64,000 nt of DNA, taken from the NCBI RefSeq assembly GCF_900176355.1, contig NZ_FWXI01000012.1:62001-126000 (forward strand), written 5' to 3'. The number at the start of each line of letters is the position of its first letter. The first letter of the stretch is position 1. Origin of the DNA: Sporomusa malonica (GTDB lineage: Bacteria > Bacillota > Negativicutes > Sporomusales > Sporomusaceae). The position numbers were made by a program, and so were the translations under genes. A model generated the notes under the pieces. It did not search any database, was not told where the DNA came from, and saw nothing but the letters and a program-made list of their open reading frames with translations. Positions 25,519 through 34,418 of this stretch are shown piece by piece.

Positions 25519-26574
25519 ATGAAAAAATTTATGAGTCTCGTTCTGGTTATAATGCTGTCAATCATCAGTGTTTCAGCTGCCGCCGCTGTGGCGACACCGA
25601 GGTTAGATTTAGAGTTCCTTCCCGAATGGGAGGTGAATGCAAGCTCTTTGGGTGGTACGCTATTACTGTCCGATAGTCCGGAGATGGTAGTGAATGACGG
25701 TATCCTATACCAGGACAAGGTCGCCGGAACCGTGCGCCTTTTCTTTTACCATGTGAACGCATCCAAGGATGTAAAAAAGATGGCGGTCCTTTTAGAGAAC
25801 AACGGCAAGCAAACCGCCCATGTCACAGTCAGTCAGGCCACTTTGGGCGGACCGGGAAACTCCTGGATAAAGGTCGGCAAAGAAACTCAAACATCCTACT
25901 TTAGCGGAAAACAATCCTATCAGTTAAGTATTCCCCCAGCGGGAGTGGTGCCGCTGTCAGCCACCTTAATTGAAACAGCAATTGTACCGAATATGCTGGT
26001 CAATGGTATTTATGACTTTGAGGTTGATCACCCGCTCACAGTTACCGTCATGATGCTGCCCGTAACAGAGGATAGTATTCAGTTTTCCCGGACAGCGGCA
26101 GTACTGCCGCCTGATGAGTGGCATTTGCGTGGTACGTTTGCAGGAGCAAACAGGCAAATTACCCCCGTCAGGGACTACGATCCGTCAGTTGACGGAGCAG
26201 CAGGCATTTCTTTAGCCGACAACCAAATCGATCCTTACCTGAAGGGAATAGATGCTACCGATGGCTCGGAAGTTCTTAATTATGGCAATTATGGCGTCGT
26301 TTACCGGGTATCACTGCCGTCGAAACAAGGTGGCAAAATTGCCTATTACCTTGCGCCAATGGGGGGCAGTTATGCCGGAGCTATCGGAATAAACCATCCT
26401 GAAGTAAACTGGAGCCCGGTTGCAACACCACGTGACCGCCTTTATTTCGGCGATTTTAGAAAGAAAGACCTAGCCTTCTTGGGTACCTATGAAAGCGGTG
26501 ATCCGCTGTCGTTTATGTTCAGTCCGCCGGGAGCATCAAATTTGCCAGTAAAGATCGTTATTCTTCCCCAGTAA
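25519..26574 (+). CDS. Exported protein of unknown function
   Basis: 351 residues. A Sec signal peptide (MKKFMSLVLVIMLSIISVSA, cleavage near Ala-Ala-Ala-Val) is followed by a beta-rich, Gly/Pro-rich mature region with no Cys and no TM segment. Segments such as GTVRLFFYHVNAS, LLENNGKQTAHVTVSQ and NYGNYGVVYRVSL suggest immunoglobulin-like or sandwich domains. I do not recognise the family. GGAGG precedes the ATG. It lies 101 bases upstream of the exported carbonic anhydrase on the same strand, so the two could share a transcript. It probably acts in the periplasm or at the cell surface. Confidence 0.75.
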   Translation: MKKFMSLVLVIMLSIISVSAAAAVATPRLDLEFLPEWEVNASSLGGTLLLSDSPEMVVNDGILYQDKVAGTVRLFFYHVNASKDVKKMAVLLENNGKQTAHVTVSQATLGGPGNSWIKVGKETQTSYFSGKQSYQLSIPPAGVVPLSATLIETAIVPNMLVNGIYDFEVDHPLTVTVMMLPVTEDSIQFSRTAAVLPPDEWHLRGTFAGANRQITPVRDYDPSVDGAAGISLADNQIDPYLKGIDATDGSEVLNYGNYGVVYRVSLPSKQGGKIAYYLAPMGGSYAGAIGINHPEVNWSPVATPRDRLYFGDFRKKDLAFLGTYESGDPLSFMFSPPGASNLPVKIVILPQ

Positions 26575-26675
26575 TATGGGATCAAACATTTCTTGTAGAA
26601 AAATTACAGTGGCAGGAATTTCCCGGGGAAATCAGAACTTTATTAGATAATTCTAAATAAAGGAGTTGCGAAACC

Positions 26676-27365
26676 ATGCGGAAACCATACCTGTCCATCC
26701 TACTAACCCTTCTCATCACTGTATCACTCATTTCCCCCATCCTAGCTTCCCCGGTAGTGCCTTCCGTCTCAGCTGATTTGGCTCAACAGATGCTGATTGA
26801 TGGCAACAAGCGCTTCATCTCAGAAAAGTATGCTGACCTTCAACTTGGCCAAGTCAGGCGGACCGAATTAGCCAAAGGGCAGCATCCCTTTGCCGTGATT
26901 GTAAGTTGCTCCGACTCCCGTGTTCCACCAGAGCTCCTCTTTGATCAAGGTTTGGGCGACCTCTTTGTCGTACGCGTAGCTGGTAATGTCCTTGACGCTA
27001 TTGAATTGGGAAGTGTCGAATATGCGGTGGAACATCTTGGTGCCAAGCTAATTGTTGTACTAGGCCATGAAAAATGCGGCGCTGTAAAGGCGACAGTTGA
27101 TGGCGGGGAAGTTCCTCCCAACATAAAAGCAATTGCAGCTAAGATTCAACCGGCTGTTACAGCCGCCAAAGCTGCAAATTCAATAAATGTATATGAAGCC
27201 GCTACTGACGCCAATGTACTCAATATGGTAGCCGCTTTACATGCTGATCCGGTAATCGCTCATGTTAGCGACGTGAAAATCTTGGGAGCCAAGTATCATC
27301 TTGAATCGGGAGCAGTTGAATTCATAAAGTACAACATACCAAATCCGGCAATAAATCATCATTAG
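26676..27365 (+). CDS. Exported beta-class carbonic anhydrase
   Basis: 229 residues. The mature part is a complete beta-carbonic anhydrase with the zinc ligands and dyad in place: Cys78, Asp80 and Arg82 in CSDSR, and His131/Cys134 in GHEKCGA. The N-terminus (LSILLTLLITVSLISPILA) is a signal peptide, so the enzyme should act outside the cytoplasm, interconverting CO2 and bicarbonate. Most bacterial beta-CAs are cytoplasmic. AAGGAG precedes the ATG. A periplasmic location fits a diderm host. The upstream exported protein may be co-expressed. Confidence 0.92.
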   Translation: MRKPYLSILLTLLITVSLISPILASPVVPSVSADLAQQMLIDGNKRFISEKYADLQLGQVRRTELAKGQHPFAVIVSCSDSRVPPELLFDQGLGDLFVVRVAGNVLDAIELGSVEYAVEHLGAKLIVVLGHEKCGAVKATVDGGEVPPNIKAIAAKIQPAVTAAKAANSINVYEAATDANVLNMVAALHADPVIAHVSDVKILGAKYHLESGAVEFIKYNIPNPAINHH

Positions 27366-27367
27366 CA

Positions 27368-27411
27368 ATTAGAGCCTCAACCCTGCATTTTTGCAAGGTT
27401 GAGGCTCTAAT
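27368..27411. terminator. Bidirectional terminator
   Basis: Perfect 15-base arms (27368-27382 and 27397-27411) immediately after the carbonic anhydrase stop and before the end of the convergent gene. Confidence 0.88.
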
Positions 27412-27422
27412 CTTATAACGGC

Positions 27423-28118
27423 CTACCGGGCTAACTCTTTGATACTTTCTACCAAAGCCCCTAGCAGACGGTGAAAACCTTGGGGGTTTTGTGCCGGCAC
27501 CCGATATTGCTTGTTAATCTCTATCTGGACAGTTGGAATTTTCAGTTCACGCGCCACATAATTAGCGATAGTATTGGATCCTGTTGCGGCAAAATGGTCA
27601 TGGGAGATTCTGTTTAACCCGAAGTCCTGAAAATTATGCTCTAGCGTTTCCAACACCCTAGCCTTAACTAAGAGAGTTTTTCCGTTATTCGTGCCAAAGT
27701 CCACATCAAACTCCCGCTCACGCGCTGCACCGTGGATGTCTAGTACAAACTTCACCTTTTCCCTGCCACAGATCTCGGCAATTCTTTCTTTGTATATACA
27801 AGGGTTGTCAGTGTTAGGATCACCACCATAAAGCTTAGTTGTTGCGATCGCATGACAACCTGTCAGTTTGTTCAAAAGGTATGCGATAGACCCGGTGAAT
27901 TGATCAGACATCTTAATCTTTTTTTGCCGATAGTGCCTAACAGCATGAGGAGCCGAAACCAAAATAGGTAGTTCCCCAAGAGACATCCAGAAAGGTTCCT
28001 CCTGCTTGGGGTTAACTCTTTTGTCAGTCTTGTAAAAATGTACTCTTTCCACACTCACTGCTTCTTCATTAATACGTGCTCGTTGAAACTCTTGGAGAAT
28101 ATCTTCTTGTTTGCCCAA
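27423..28118 (-). CDS. N-formylglutamate amidohydrolase-family protein
   Basis: 231 residues with the landmarks of the FGase family (PF05013): SAPHAVRH near residue 55, LDIHGAA near residue 125 and the later VQIEINKQYR block, supplying metal-binding His/Glu residues and the substrate arginine. It should be a zinc-dependent amidohydrolase acting on N-acyl amino acids. True HutG2 enzymes are about 260-290 residues, so this is a shorter member and its substrate is uncertain. The start is TTG 28118 with a G-rich ribosome site (GGGGG) seven bases upstream. It lies downstream of methionine gamma-lyase with a hairpin between. Confidence 0.75.
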   Translation of the reverse strand: MGKQEDILQEFQRARINEEAVSVERVHFYKTDKRVNPKQEEPFWMSLGELPILVSAPHAVRHYRQKKIKMSDQFTGSIAYLLNKLTGCHAIATTKLYGGDPNTDNPCIYKERIAEICGREKVKFVLDIHGAAREREFDVDFGTNNGKTLLVKARVLETLEHNFQDFGLNRISHDHFAATGSNTIANYVARELKIPTVQIEINKQYRVPAQNPQGFHRLLGALVESIKELAR

Positions 28119-28142
28119 ATAATTAACCCCCGGTTCCTTGTA

Positions 28143-28173
28143 GGGCTGATATCTAATGTTGCGATATCAGCCC
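28143..28173. other. Perfect inverted repeat upstream of the amidohydrolase-like gene
   Basis: GGGCTGATAT and its complement (28143-28152, 28164-28173) with an 11-base loop and no T-run on the minus strand. It could be an operator for the downstream gene or the end of the methionine gamma-lyase transcript. Confidence 0.45.
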
Positions 28174-28257
28174 ACTATATGTATACATGCTTTGTAGTAA
28201 TTATGGGTAGTTTCTTCATTTGGACAATATCTCCTTCTTTGTATTACCAGCCGAATG

Positions 28258-29448
28258 CTATACCAGCGCCAGTGCTTGTTCAAGATCGCTAATAATATCT
28301 TCCGGGTCTTCCAGGCCAACTGACAACCGAATAAGACCATCACTAATACCAGCTTTTAGACGTTCTTCCCGAGGTATCGGCGAGTGGGTCATCGATGCGG
28401 GATGCTGAATCAGTGTTTCAGTGTCACCAAGACTCACTGCTAATGCACAAAGTCTAACATTATTCATGATTAAGCGCCCTGCATCTACGCCGCCGGTTAC
28501 CTCAAAGCTAATAATAGCCCCAAAACTAGACATTTGCGTTAAGGCAAGTTGGTGTTGGGGATGATTTTTTAAACCCGGGTAATACACCTTTTGCACTTTC
28601 TGATGATTTTCTAGATATTGAGCAACTTGCATGGCATTTTTACAATGACGTTCCATACGAACGCCGAGAGTTTTTAGTCCGCGCAAAGTCAACCACGCAT
28701 TAAATGGGCTGATACAGCCACCGGTAATATCTTTTACTCCCACAAAGCGAACTTGATTAATAAAATCTTTTTTTCCTAAAACAACGCCCGCGACAACATC
28801 ACCATGTCCATTAATATATTTAGTAGCACTATGCACAACGACATCAGCCCCTAGTTCTAACGGACGTTGGCAATATGGAGACATAAAGGTATTATCTACG
28901 ATAAGTTGCGCATTGTAATCATGCACCAGCTTAGCAGTTTCAGCAATATCAATAATTGTGAGTGTTGGGTTGGCGGGAGTCTCAATATATACAACTTTTG
29001 TATTTGGTTGCATCGCCTTGCGGATATTCTCCGGATCAGCTGCATTCACAAAGGTAACCTCAATTCCAAATTTAGGCATGCTATGGGACAAAAGAGCATG
29101 CGTACACCCATACAAAGTATCAGCTGCGATAATATGATCCCCACTGCCACAAAGCGTCCAAAGGGAGGCTGCAATCGCCGTCATGCCAGAAGCAACCGCT
29201 ATAGCAGCTTCTGCTTTTTCAAGTGCTGCCATTTTTAGTTCGAGTGCCTGTTGAGTTGGATTTCCTAACCGAGTATAGATAAAGCCGTTTTCTTCTAAAG
29301 CAAATCTAGCAGCGCCTTGTTCAGCAGTGTCAAAGACAAACGTTGATGTTTGATAGATTGGGGTCGATAGTGCACCTGTTAGTGGATCTGGTGATTGGCC
29401 AGCATGAATAATTGTAGTATTATAGCCTCTATTTTGACGATTGTTCAT
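28258..29448 (-). CDS. mdeA: Methionine gamma-lyase
   Basis: 396 residues of the Cys/Met-metabolism PLP family. It contains [21 protein letters not shown] and the PLP lysine in [12 protein letters not shown]. Tyr113 and Cys115 in LYGCT correspond to the active-site Tyr/Cys that distinguish methionine gamma-lyase from cystathionine enzymes. It cleaves methionine to methanethiol, 2-oxobutyrate and ammonia. The 2-oxobutyrate could feed an oxoacid:ferredoxin oxidoreductase. The start ATG 29448 has GAGGGGG nine bases upstream, so the frame to 29511 is rejected. A sigma-54 promoter lies 40-55 bases upstream, and a TyrR-like sigma-54 activator is the adjacent upstream gene. Confidence 0.88.
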   Translation of the reverse strand: MNNRQNRGYNTTIIHAGQSPDPLTGALSTPIYQTSTFVFDTAEQGAARFALEENGFIYTRLGNPTQQALELKMAALEKAEAAIAVASGMTAIAASLWTLCGSGDHIIAADTLYGCTHALLSHSMPKFGIEVTFVNAADPENIRKAMQPNTKVVYIETPANPTLTIIDIAETAKLVHDYNAQLIVDNTFMSPYCQRPLELGADVVVHSATKYINGHGDVVAGVVLGKKDFINQVRFVGVKDITGGCISPFNAWLTLRGLKTLGVRMERHCKNAMQVAQYLENHQKVQKVYYPGLKNHPQHQLALTQMSSFGAIISFEVTGGVDAGRLIMNNVRLCALAVSLGDTETLIQHPASMTHSPIPREERLKAGISDGLIRLSVGLEDPEDIISDLEQALALV

Positions 29449-29487
29449 AAAACTATACCCCCTCGTTCGATATATATAACATGTCAT

Positions 29488-29503
29488 AGCAACTTTCATG
29501 CCA
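29488..29503 (-). promoter_or_regulatory. Sigma-54 promoter (-24/-12) of mdeA
   Basis: The minus strand reads TGGCATGAAAGTTGCT, an exact TGGCAY-N5-TTGCW match with correct spacing. The predicted start is about 30 bases before the mdeA ATG. It lies between the activator's terminator and mdeA. Confidence 0.88.
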
Positions 29504-29543
29504 TATTCCACATACAGAAGCGTGAATATACTAAAAAAGAAAA

Positions 29544-29566
29544 ACCATGCCGTTAAAAAGCATGGT
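29544..29566 (-). terminator. Terminator of the TyrR-like activator gene
   Basis: ACCATGC/GCATGGT with a 9-base loop, followed on the minus strand by TTTTCTTTTTT. It isolates the activator transcript from mdeA, which has its own sigma-54 promoter. Confidence 0.85.
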
Positions 29567-29595
29567 ACCGTAATGAGACTAGCTCCCCTATTGTG

Positions 29596-31206
29596 TTATT
29601 TAGGATTACTGCCTTTTTTCAACGAACCTTCTTTGCGAGAAGCAGGAGACAGTAAGTATTCTAATTTGTAGCGGCGAATCTTATTTAAAACAGCAGTATG
29701 AGACAGGCCAACCTCACGGGCTGCTCCCCGGGCGCTTCCATACTTTTGCAAAGCCTTTTCTAGGATTGCTTTTTCCGTATGATCTATCGTCTTTTTCAGG
29801 TTGTTTTCATTCCGCACCAACTTATTGCCCTGCTCCAGATTCTTTTCACCTGTTATTAATAGATTAGAGATATCGATATCCCCATCAAATGTAAGATGAA
29901 TTGCCCGCAGGACCACATTTTGTAGCTCTCTCACATTTCCCGGCCACTCATAACATGTCAAAAGACTATATGCAGCCTGAGAAAACTCTAGGTTTTTATT
30001 TAATTCAATACAATATTTTGTATGAAAGTACTTTAACAGTAACGGAACATCCTCTGGCCGTTCTCGAAGCGGTGGAATAGTAATAGGAATGACATTAATT
30101 CGATAATATAAATCTTGCCGAAACTGCTTTGCCTCTACCATTTCCTCCAAATTACGGTTTGTTGCTGCGATAATCCGGACATCAATCGGAATTTGGCTGT
30201 TACTTCCCACACGTCTGATAACCCCCTCCTGGATGGCTCTCAACAGTTTTCCTTGTAAAACAAGTGATAACTCACCAATTTCGTCAAGAAATAAGGTGCC
30301 CCGATGAGCTGCTTCAAATAACCCAATTTTCCCTCCTTTCTTCGCGCCGCTAAAAGCGCCTTCTTCATACCCAAACAGTTCACTTTCTAATAAATTTTCT
30401 GGCAGAGCAGCGCAGTTAATGGGTATAAAAGGCTGGCTATTGCGCGTACTGGCCTCATGGATAGCTCTGGCAAATAACTCTTTACCTGTTCCGCTTTCTC
30501 CTCTGACTAGAACTGTGCAGTCACTTATTGCCACTCTTTGGGCAATGCCGATAACGTGTTCCATTGCTGTGCTGGCACGAATAATATCGCTAAATCCAAA
30601 AGTCTGACTTTTAATCATAGAATGAACTAATCTTTGAGCTGCCTTCATGCTTTTCAGGGTCGCTACAGCTCCTATAATTTGATTGTTCTCATTTCTTATT
30701 GGGCGTCCGGAACATAAGTAATGAAGGATACCGCGGGGCGTATCTGTCAACATTTGCTGATTGTCAAAACTGTGGCCTGTTAAAAGCTCCAGCAGTTGAG
30801 TATCAGCCCCTGTTAGTTGTTTGATTTGTTGCCCTACTGCTTTCCCTTGCTCAACATAAAGCAAGCTTGCTGCTGCTGAATTGATATAGCGGATGGTTCC
30901 TTCATTATCCAAACCGATAATCCCCTCATTAGCTGACTCCAAAACAGCTTGCAATTCTTTTTCCCTTTGTTCATAAGGCTGTAAAGCAATATCCATAATA
31001 TCAATAATGTCAGTATGAGCTAGTAATTCTCTTTTTAGAATTTCTTCCAATCGACTTGCAGCATTTACATAAAATTTGATAAAGATCTGTCCAGGAGAGA
31101 CCTCCATCGAACTTATACTTACTCCTTCGCAGGAAAATACCTGAACCACATCTTGAATCATCCCAATACGGTCTGTTGTCTTAACCAGCCAGCGAATTAC
31201 AGACAT
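29596..31206 (-). CDS. TyrR-like sigma-54-dependent activator (ACT-PAS-AAA+-HTH)
   Basis: 536 residues. There is an ACT-like amino-acid-binding domain at 3-75 and a PAS domain at about 82-195 ([18 protein letters not shown]). The AAA+ domain has Walker A GESGTGKE at 236-243, the sigma-54 contact loop GAFSGA at 283-288 and [13 protein letters not shown] TyrR-type HTH lies near 490-515 ([19 protein letters not shown]), followed by a basic tail. The ACT domain suggests response to an amino acid such as methionine. It ends just upstream of the mdeA sigma-54 promoter, the clearest candidate target. The start ATG 31206 has only a weak ribosome site (AGGAG further upstream). Confidence 0.92.
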   Translation of the reverse strand: MSVIRWLVKTTDRIGMIQDVVQVFSCEGVSISSMEVSPGQIFIKFYVNAASRLEEILKRELLAHTDIIDIMDIALQPYEQREKELQAVLESANEGIIGLDNEGTIRYINSAAASLLYVEQGKAVGQQIKQLTGADTQLLELLTGHSFDNQQMLTDTPRGILHYLCSGRPIRNENNQIIGAVATLKSMKAAQRLVHSMIKSQTFGFSDIIRASTAMEHVIGIAQRVAISDCTVLVRGESGTGKELFARAIHEASTRNSQPFIPINCAALPENLLESELFGYEEGAFSGAKKGGKIGLFEAAHRGTLFLDEIGELSLVLQGKLLRAIQEGVIRRVGSNSQIPIDVRIIAATNRNLEEMVEAKQFRQDLYYRINVIPITIPPLRERPEDVPLLLKYFHTKYCIELNKNLEFSQAAYSLLTCYEWPGNVRELQNVVLRAIHLTFDGDIDISNLLITGEKNLEQGNKLVRNENNLKKTIDHTEKAILEKALQKYGSARGAAREVGLSHTAVLNKIRRYKLEYLLSPASRKEGSLKKGSNPK

Positions 31207-31325
31207 ATTTATGCGCTCCTAACACAAAGGATATATCCAATTTTACTTCGTACTCTCTTTCAATATCAAGCGTTAATTTTCCGACTATTGCTTCAATAGC
31301 ATCTGCCGCAAGGTAGATTTGTTCA

Positions 31326-31415
31326 TCCTGTTAGAAAGTATAACTTTCCGTCTGGATAAGGGCAACATCGGCTTCCGCTTTCGCCAAAGGCTCGGCATAA
31401 GCCGTGTTTTCTTTA
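31326..31415 (-). repeat. Dispersed intergenic repeat, copy 4 (inverted)
   Basis: The reverse complement of the ~95-bp repeat, close to the copy at 22641-22735. It sits in the 31207-31554 gap, directly against the long hairpin at 31420-31479. Confidence 0.88.
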
Positions 31416-31419
31416 CGCG

Positions 31420-31479
31420 ATTGCCATTAATGGAAACATTGTTGCCACTTCCGGCAATAATGTTTCCATTAATGGCAAT
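31420..31479. repeat. 27-bp-arm hairpin overlapping a decayed exported-protein frame
   Basis: Arms 31420-31446 and 31453-31479 pair with one mismatch over a 6-base loop. On the minus strand a frame without start codon runs through it from about 31535. It reads LFLFLASPSSAYPGAGAV and then NNIAINGN and NNVSINGN repeats, like the end of a signal peptide plus a repeat domain, before entering the dispersed repeat. It could be a gene fragment, or the translation may be accidental. Confidence 0.6.
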
Positions 31480-31554
31480 ATTATTGCCGGACAAAACAAC
31501 AGCCCCAGCACCGGGATAAGCGGAGCTAGGGCTAGCTAGGAATAGGAATAGGCT

Positions 31555-32622
31555 TCACCAGCCAGACTTTGCCAGATCTTTTAAAAATAAGCTGTCTGCT
31601 AGAGGCAGCAGCACTCTATTCCCTGTAAATGCAGATTTATAAATAGCCAGTATCACTTCTAGGGCTTTTCGCCCTTCAATACCGTTAACCGAAGGTTCCA
31701 GATCACTCTTAATGGCGGTGATTATTTCCTGAAATTGACGCTGATGGCATTCAAATGAAATGTCGGGGCTGCTTACGCCAGCATTGTCAGTACTACTTCC
31801 ACCTTTATACTCATACCCTGATTTTAATTGCACAGAGGTAAGTACATCATTTTCAATAACCGCGCTTCCTTCGGTCCCATAGATGTCGATACGTGAGACC
31901 AGCCCCGGATATGCACAGGTAGTCCCTTCAATGACCCCCAACGCGCCGGATTGAAATTTGATGGCAGCTGAGGCAGTATCCTCCACCTCAAGCCCGGTAT
32001 GCCCAAAAGTTCCGCAATGGCCTGTAACCTCCGCGACCGGGCCTGCCAGGAATTGTAACATGTCAATATAATGGATGCCCTGGTTCATTAACACACCACC
32101 ACCATCAATAGCCCACGTCCCACGCCATGCACCGCTATCGTAGTATTCCGGGCTCCGGTATAACTTAATATAACACCCTCCGAAAATCAGTTTCCCCAAT
32201 TTCCCCTGATCAAGTAAACTCTTCAGAACGCTAACACCATCACTGTAGCGCCTTTGGAAGATGACTCCCAGCTTAACGCCTTGCTTTTGGCACGTATTAA
32301 TCAAAGCATCTGCCTTTTCTAAGGTGATATCGATTGGCTTTTCGATAACAACATGCTTACCCGCTAGCGCAGCTTCAATCCCTAACTCAGCGTGCAGTCC
32401 ACTAGGAGTGCATATCGATACTGCATCAATATCAGTTCTTTTCAGCATTTCTTGATAGTCATTATACCCATCACAATTAAATTTGACTGCAAGTTCCTGC
32501 GCCTTTGCAATATCCTTACCAAATATAGCGACCAAAGAAGCATCATGTATGCTGGAAATTGCCTGGGCATGGATAGGAACTATTGAGCCGGTTCCAGCTA
32601 TCGCGAATTTTATTCTACTCAT
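31555..32622 (-). CDS. Gfo/Idh/MocA-family oxidoreductase
   Basis: 355 residues. The N-terminal Rossmann domain opens with IKFAIAGTGSIVPIHAQAI. The EKP motif (VVIEKPIDI) and the GGVLMNQGIHYIDMLQFL block carrying the catalytic His/Asp are typical of NAD(P)-dependent sugar/inositol dehydrogenases. The C-terminal beta-sheet domain is complete. The start ATG 32622 has AGGGAGG five bases upstream, so the longer frame to 32673 is rejected. It is encoded alone, with no sugar transport genes nearby, so the substrate cannot be inferred. Confidence 0.88.
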   Translation of the reverse strand: MSRIKFAIAGTGSIVPIHAQAISSIHDASLVAIFGKDIAKAQELAVKFNCDGYNDYQEMLKRTDIDAVSICTPSGLHAELGIEAALAGKHVVIEKPIDITLEKADALINTCQKQGVKLGVIFQRRYSDGVSVLKSLLDQGKLGKLIFGGCYIKLYRSPEYYDSGAWRGTWAIDGGGVLMNQGIHYIDMLQFLAGPVAEVTGHCGTFGHTGLEVEDTASAAIKFQSGALGVIEGTTCAYPGLVSRIDIYGTEGSAVIENDVLTSVQLKSGYEYKGGSSTDNAGVSSPDISFECHQRQFQEIITAIKSDLEPSVNGIEGRKALEVILAIYKSAFTGNRVLLPLADSLFLKDLAKSGW

Positions 32623-32848
32623 ATTACCCTCCCTAAACACAGATAAGATACATATACAAGTTACTACAAACAATATATTAAATCAAATAACAACCATTGC
32701 AAGGTTGTTATAAACGGTAATCCTCAAAAGAGTTGAGCTCAAAATTCGCTGCTACCAGTGATCAGTTTTCCGTTTCAGAGCGGTGCATGATTTGAGCAGG
32801 ACAACGTTGCTCCCGTCCCACAGATAACCTAGATCAAATCCCTTACAA

Positions 32849-32881
32849 TGCCTGAAAAAGCTAAATTAGCGCTTTCAGGCA
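32849..32881 (+). terminator. Terminator-like hairpin in an otherwise empty gap
   Basis: TGCCTGAAA pairs with TTTCAGGCA around an inner AGCT/AGC stem, followed by a T-rich run on the plus strand. No plus-strand gene ends here, so it may belong to a lost gene or an untracked small RNA. I see no coding sequence in 32623-32934. Confidence 0.45.
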
Positions 32882-32934
32882 ATTTTCTTTTGTAGGATAA
32901 GTAGAAAAATATCATTAGGAAACTATTTACAAAG

Positions 32935-32990
32935 CAATATAACAGTGTTACATTCTTGTTAGAGTTATAATATAACATTGTTATATTATA
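32935..32990 (+). promoter_or_regulatory. TetR-type operator palindromes upstream of the flavodoxin-tetR operon
   Basis: A 25-bp palindrome (32966-32990) with 11-base arms around a 3-base centre contains the core ATAACATTGTTAT. A shorter related palindrome core ATAACAGTGTTAC lies at about 32938-32950. TATAAT (32966-32971) falls inside the first palindrome, so binding would block RNA polymerase. The ligand of the TetR protein encoded second in the operon would relieve this. Confidence 0.7.
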
Positions 32991-33010
32991 GGTAACGGGG
33001 AGTGAACATC

Positions 33011-34393
33011 ATGAAGATTGTCGTACTTAATGGAAGTCCTAAGGGTGAAATCAGCGTTACTATGCAGTATGTTGGCTTTATCCAAAAGAAATTTCCGCAG
33101 CATGAACTCAAAATAATCAACATAGCTCAGCGTGCGAAACAAATTGAAAATAAAGAAGAAACATTCCAAGAAATTATCGAAGAAATAAAAGAGGCTGACG
33201 GAATACTATGGGCTTTCCCATTATATGTATTTTTGGTTCATTCTCAGTATAAGCGATTCATTGAGCTGATAACCGAACGGTCTGCAGCGGCAGCTTTTAA
33301 AGGTAAACCTGCCGCTATCCTCACAACGTCGATTCACTTTTATGATCATACAGCTCATAATTATATGCAGGGTATTTGCGATGACCTTGATATGAAGTTT
33401 TATGCGTCTTACTCGGCTGAAATGAGGGATTTATTTAAAGAAAACGAAAGAGAAAGACTATTACACTTCTTCCAAGGCTATTTCGAAGCAATTGTTAGAA
33501 AGGCTCCTGCTATTAATGTCTATTCGCCATTGTATCTACAGCCTTCTGAATATACCCCCAAAACTTCCCCCAACCCGATAGATACATGTGGCCGAAAAAT
33601 AGTGATTATAACAGACGCAGAACAAGATCATAGTAATCTTAAACAGATGGTAGACAGGGTTGCTGAACATTTTACGGGCCAGGCAGAAGTAATCAATCTG
33701 CACGACATTGACATTAAAGGGGGGTGCCTCGGCTGCATTCGCTGTGGATATGATAATACTTGTGCATATAGTGGGAAGGACGGATTTATTGAATTTTATA
33801 CCAACAAATTGAAAACTGCCGACATCCTAGTTTTTGCAGGAAAGATTCGTGACAGATATCTTTCTTCGTTGTGGAAGACCTTTTTTGATAGAGGATTTTT
33901 TAATACCCATATACCATCATTAGCGGGAAAGCAAGTCGCCTTTTTAATCAGCGGACCTCTGGGGCAATTATCGAGTCTTAGACAAATCCTGGAAGCTTAT
34001 ACTGAATGGCAGCAAGCTAATCTTGTGGGGATTGTGACAGATGAAGAGCCTGACTCCCAAAAAATTGATAATTGCCTGCGGGAACTTGCGATCCGAAGCG
34101 TAGAATACGCTAACTCCCACTATATCAGGCCAACTACTTTCCTGGGAGTGGGAGGACGTAAGATTTTCCGTGACGAAATCTGGGGACATCTGCGATTCCC
34201 ATTTGCAGCAGACCATCATTTTTATAAAACTAAAGGCTTATATGACTTTCCCCATAAGGACTACTCTACTAGAGTGCTTAATTTAATTCTCGGATGGTTG
34301 ATCAAAATTCCGGCTGTACGCAAAAAAATTTATGGTACGATGATGATAAGCAAAATGGTTGAGCCGTTTCAGAAATTACTCAGCAAGCTATGA
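33011..34393 (+). CDS. Tandem flavodoxin-fold NAD(P)H-dependent oxidoreductase
   Basis: 460 residues comprising two flavodoxin-like (FMN reductase) domains. The first, about 1-180, opens with KIVVLNGSPKGEISVT and has the AFPLYVFLVHSQYKRFIE helix. The second, about 195-400, opens with KIVIITDAEQDHSN and has a CLGCIRCGYDNTC cysteine cluster like iron-sulfur flavoproteins. The last 60 residues are basic/hydrophobic. It probably reduces quinones or other electrophiles with FMN. ATG 33011 has GGGGAG eight bases upstream. The tetR gene follows in the same operon and palindromic operators precede it, so expression is likely induced by a toxic compound. Confidence 0.82.
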   Translation: MKIVVLNGSPKGEISVTMQYVGFIQKKFPQHELKIINIAQRAKQIENKEETFQEIIEEIKEADGILWAFPLYVFLVHSQYKRFIELITERSAAAAFKGKPAAILTTSIHFYDHTAHNYMQGICDDLDMKFYASYSAEMRDLFKENERERLLHFFQGYFEAIVRKAPAINVYSPLYLQPSEYTPKTSPNPIDTCGRKIVIITDAEQDHSNLKQMVDRVAEHFTGQAEVINLHDIDIKGGCLGCIRCGYDNTCAYSGKDGFIEFYTNKLKTADILVFAGKIRDRYLSSLWKTFFDRGFFNTHIPSLAGKQVAFLISGPLGQLSSLRQILEAYTEWQQANLVGIVTDEEPDSQKIDNCLRELAIRSVEYANSHYIRPTTFLGVGGRKIFRDEIWGHLRFPFAADHHFYKTKGLYDFPHKDYSTRVLNLILGWLIKIPAVRKKIYGTMMISKMVEPFQKLLSKL

Positions 34394-34418
34394 TGAATTC
34401 AGCTCTAATGGAGGTATT

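Noticed and set aside
31285-31494. 69-codon minus-strand frame with TTG start as an intact small gene
   Set aside because: It reads through the dispersed repeat, lacks a ribosome site and its upstream signal-like part has no start; treated as a remnant or palindrome.
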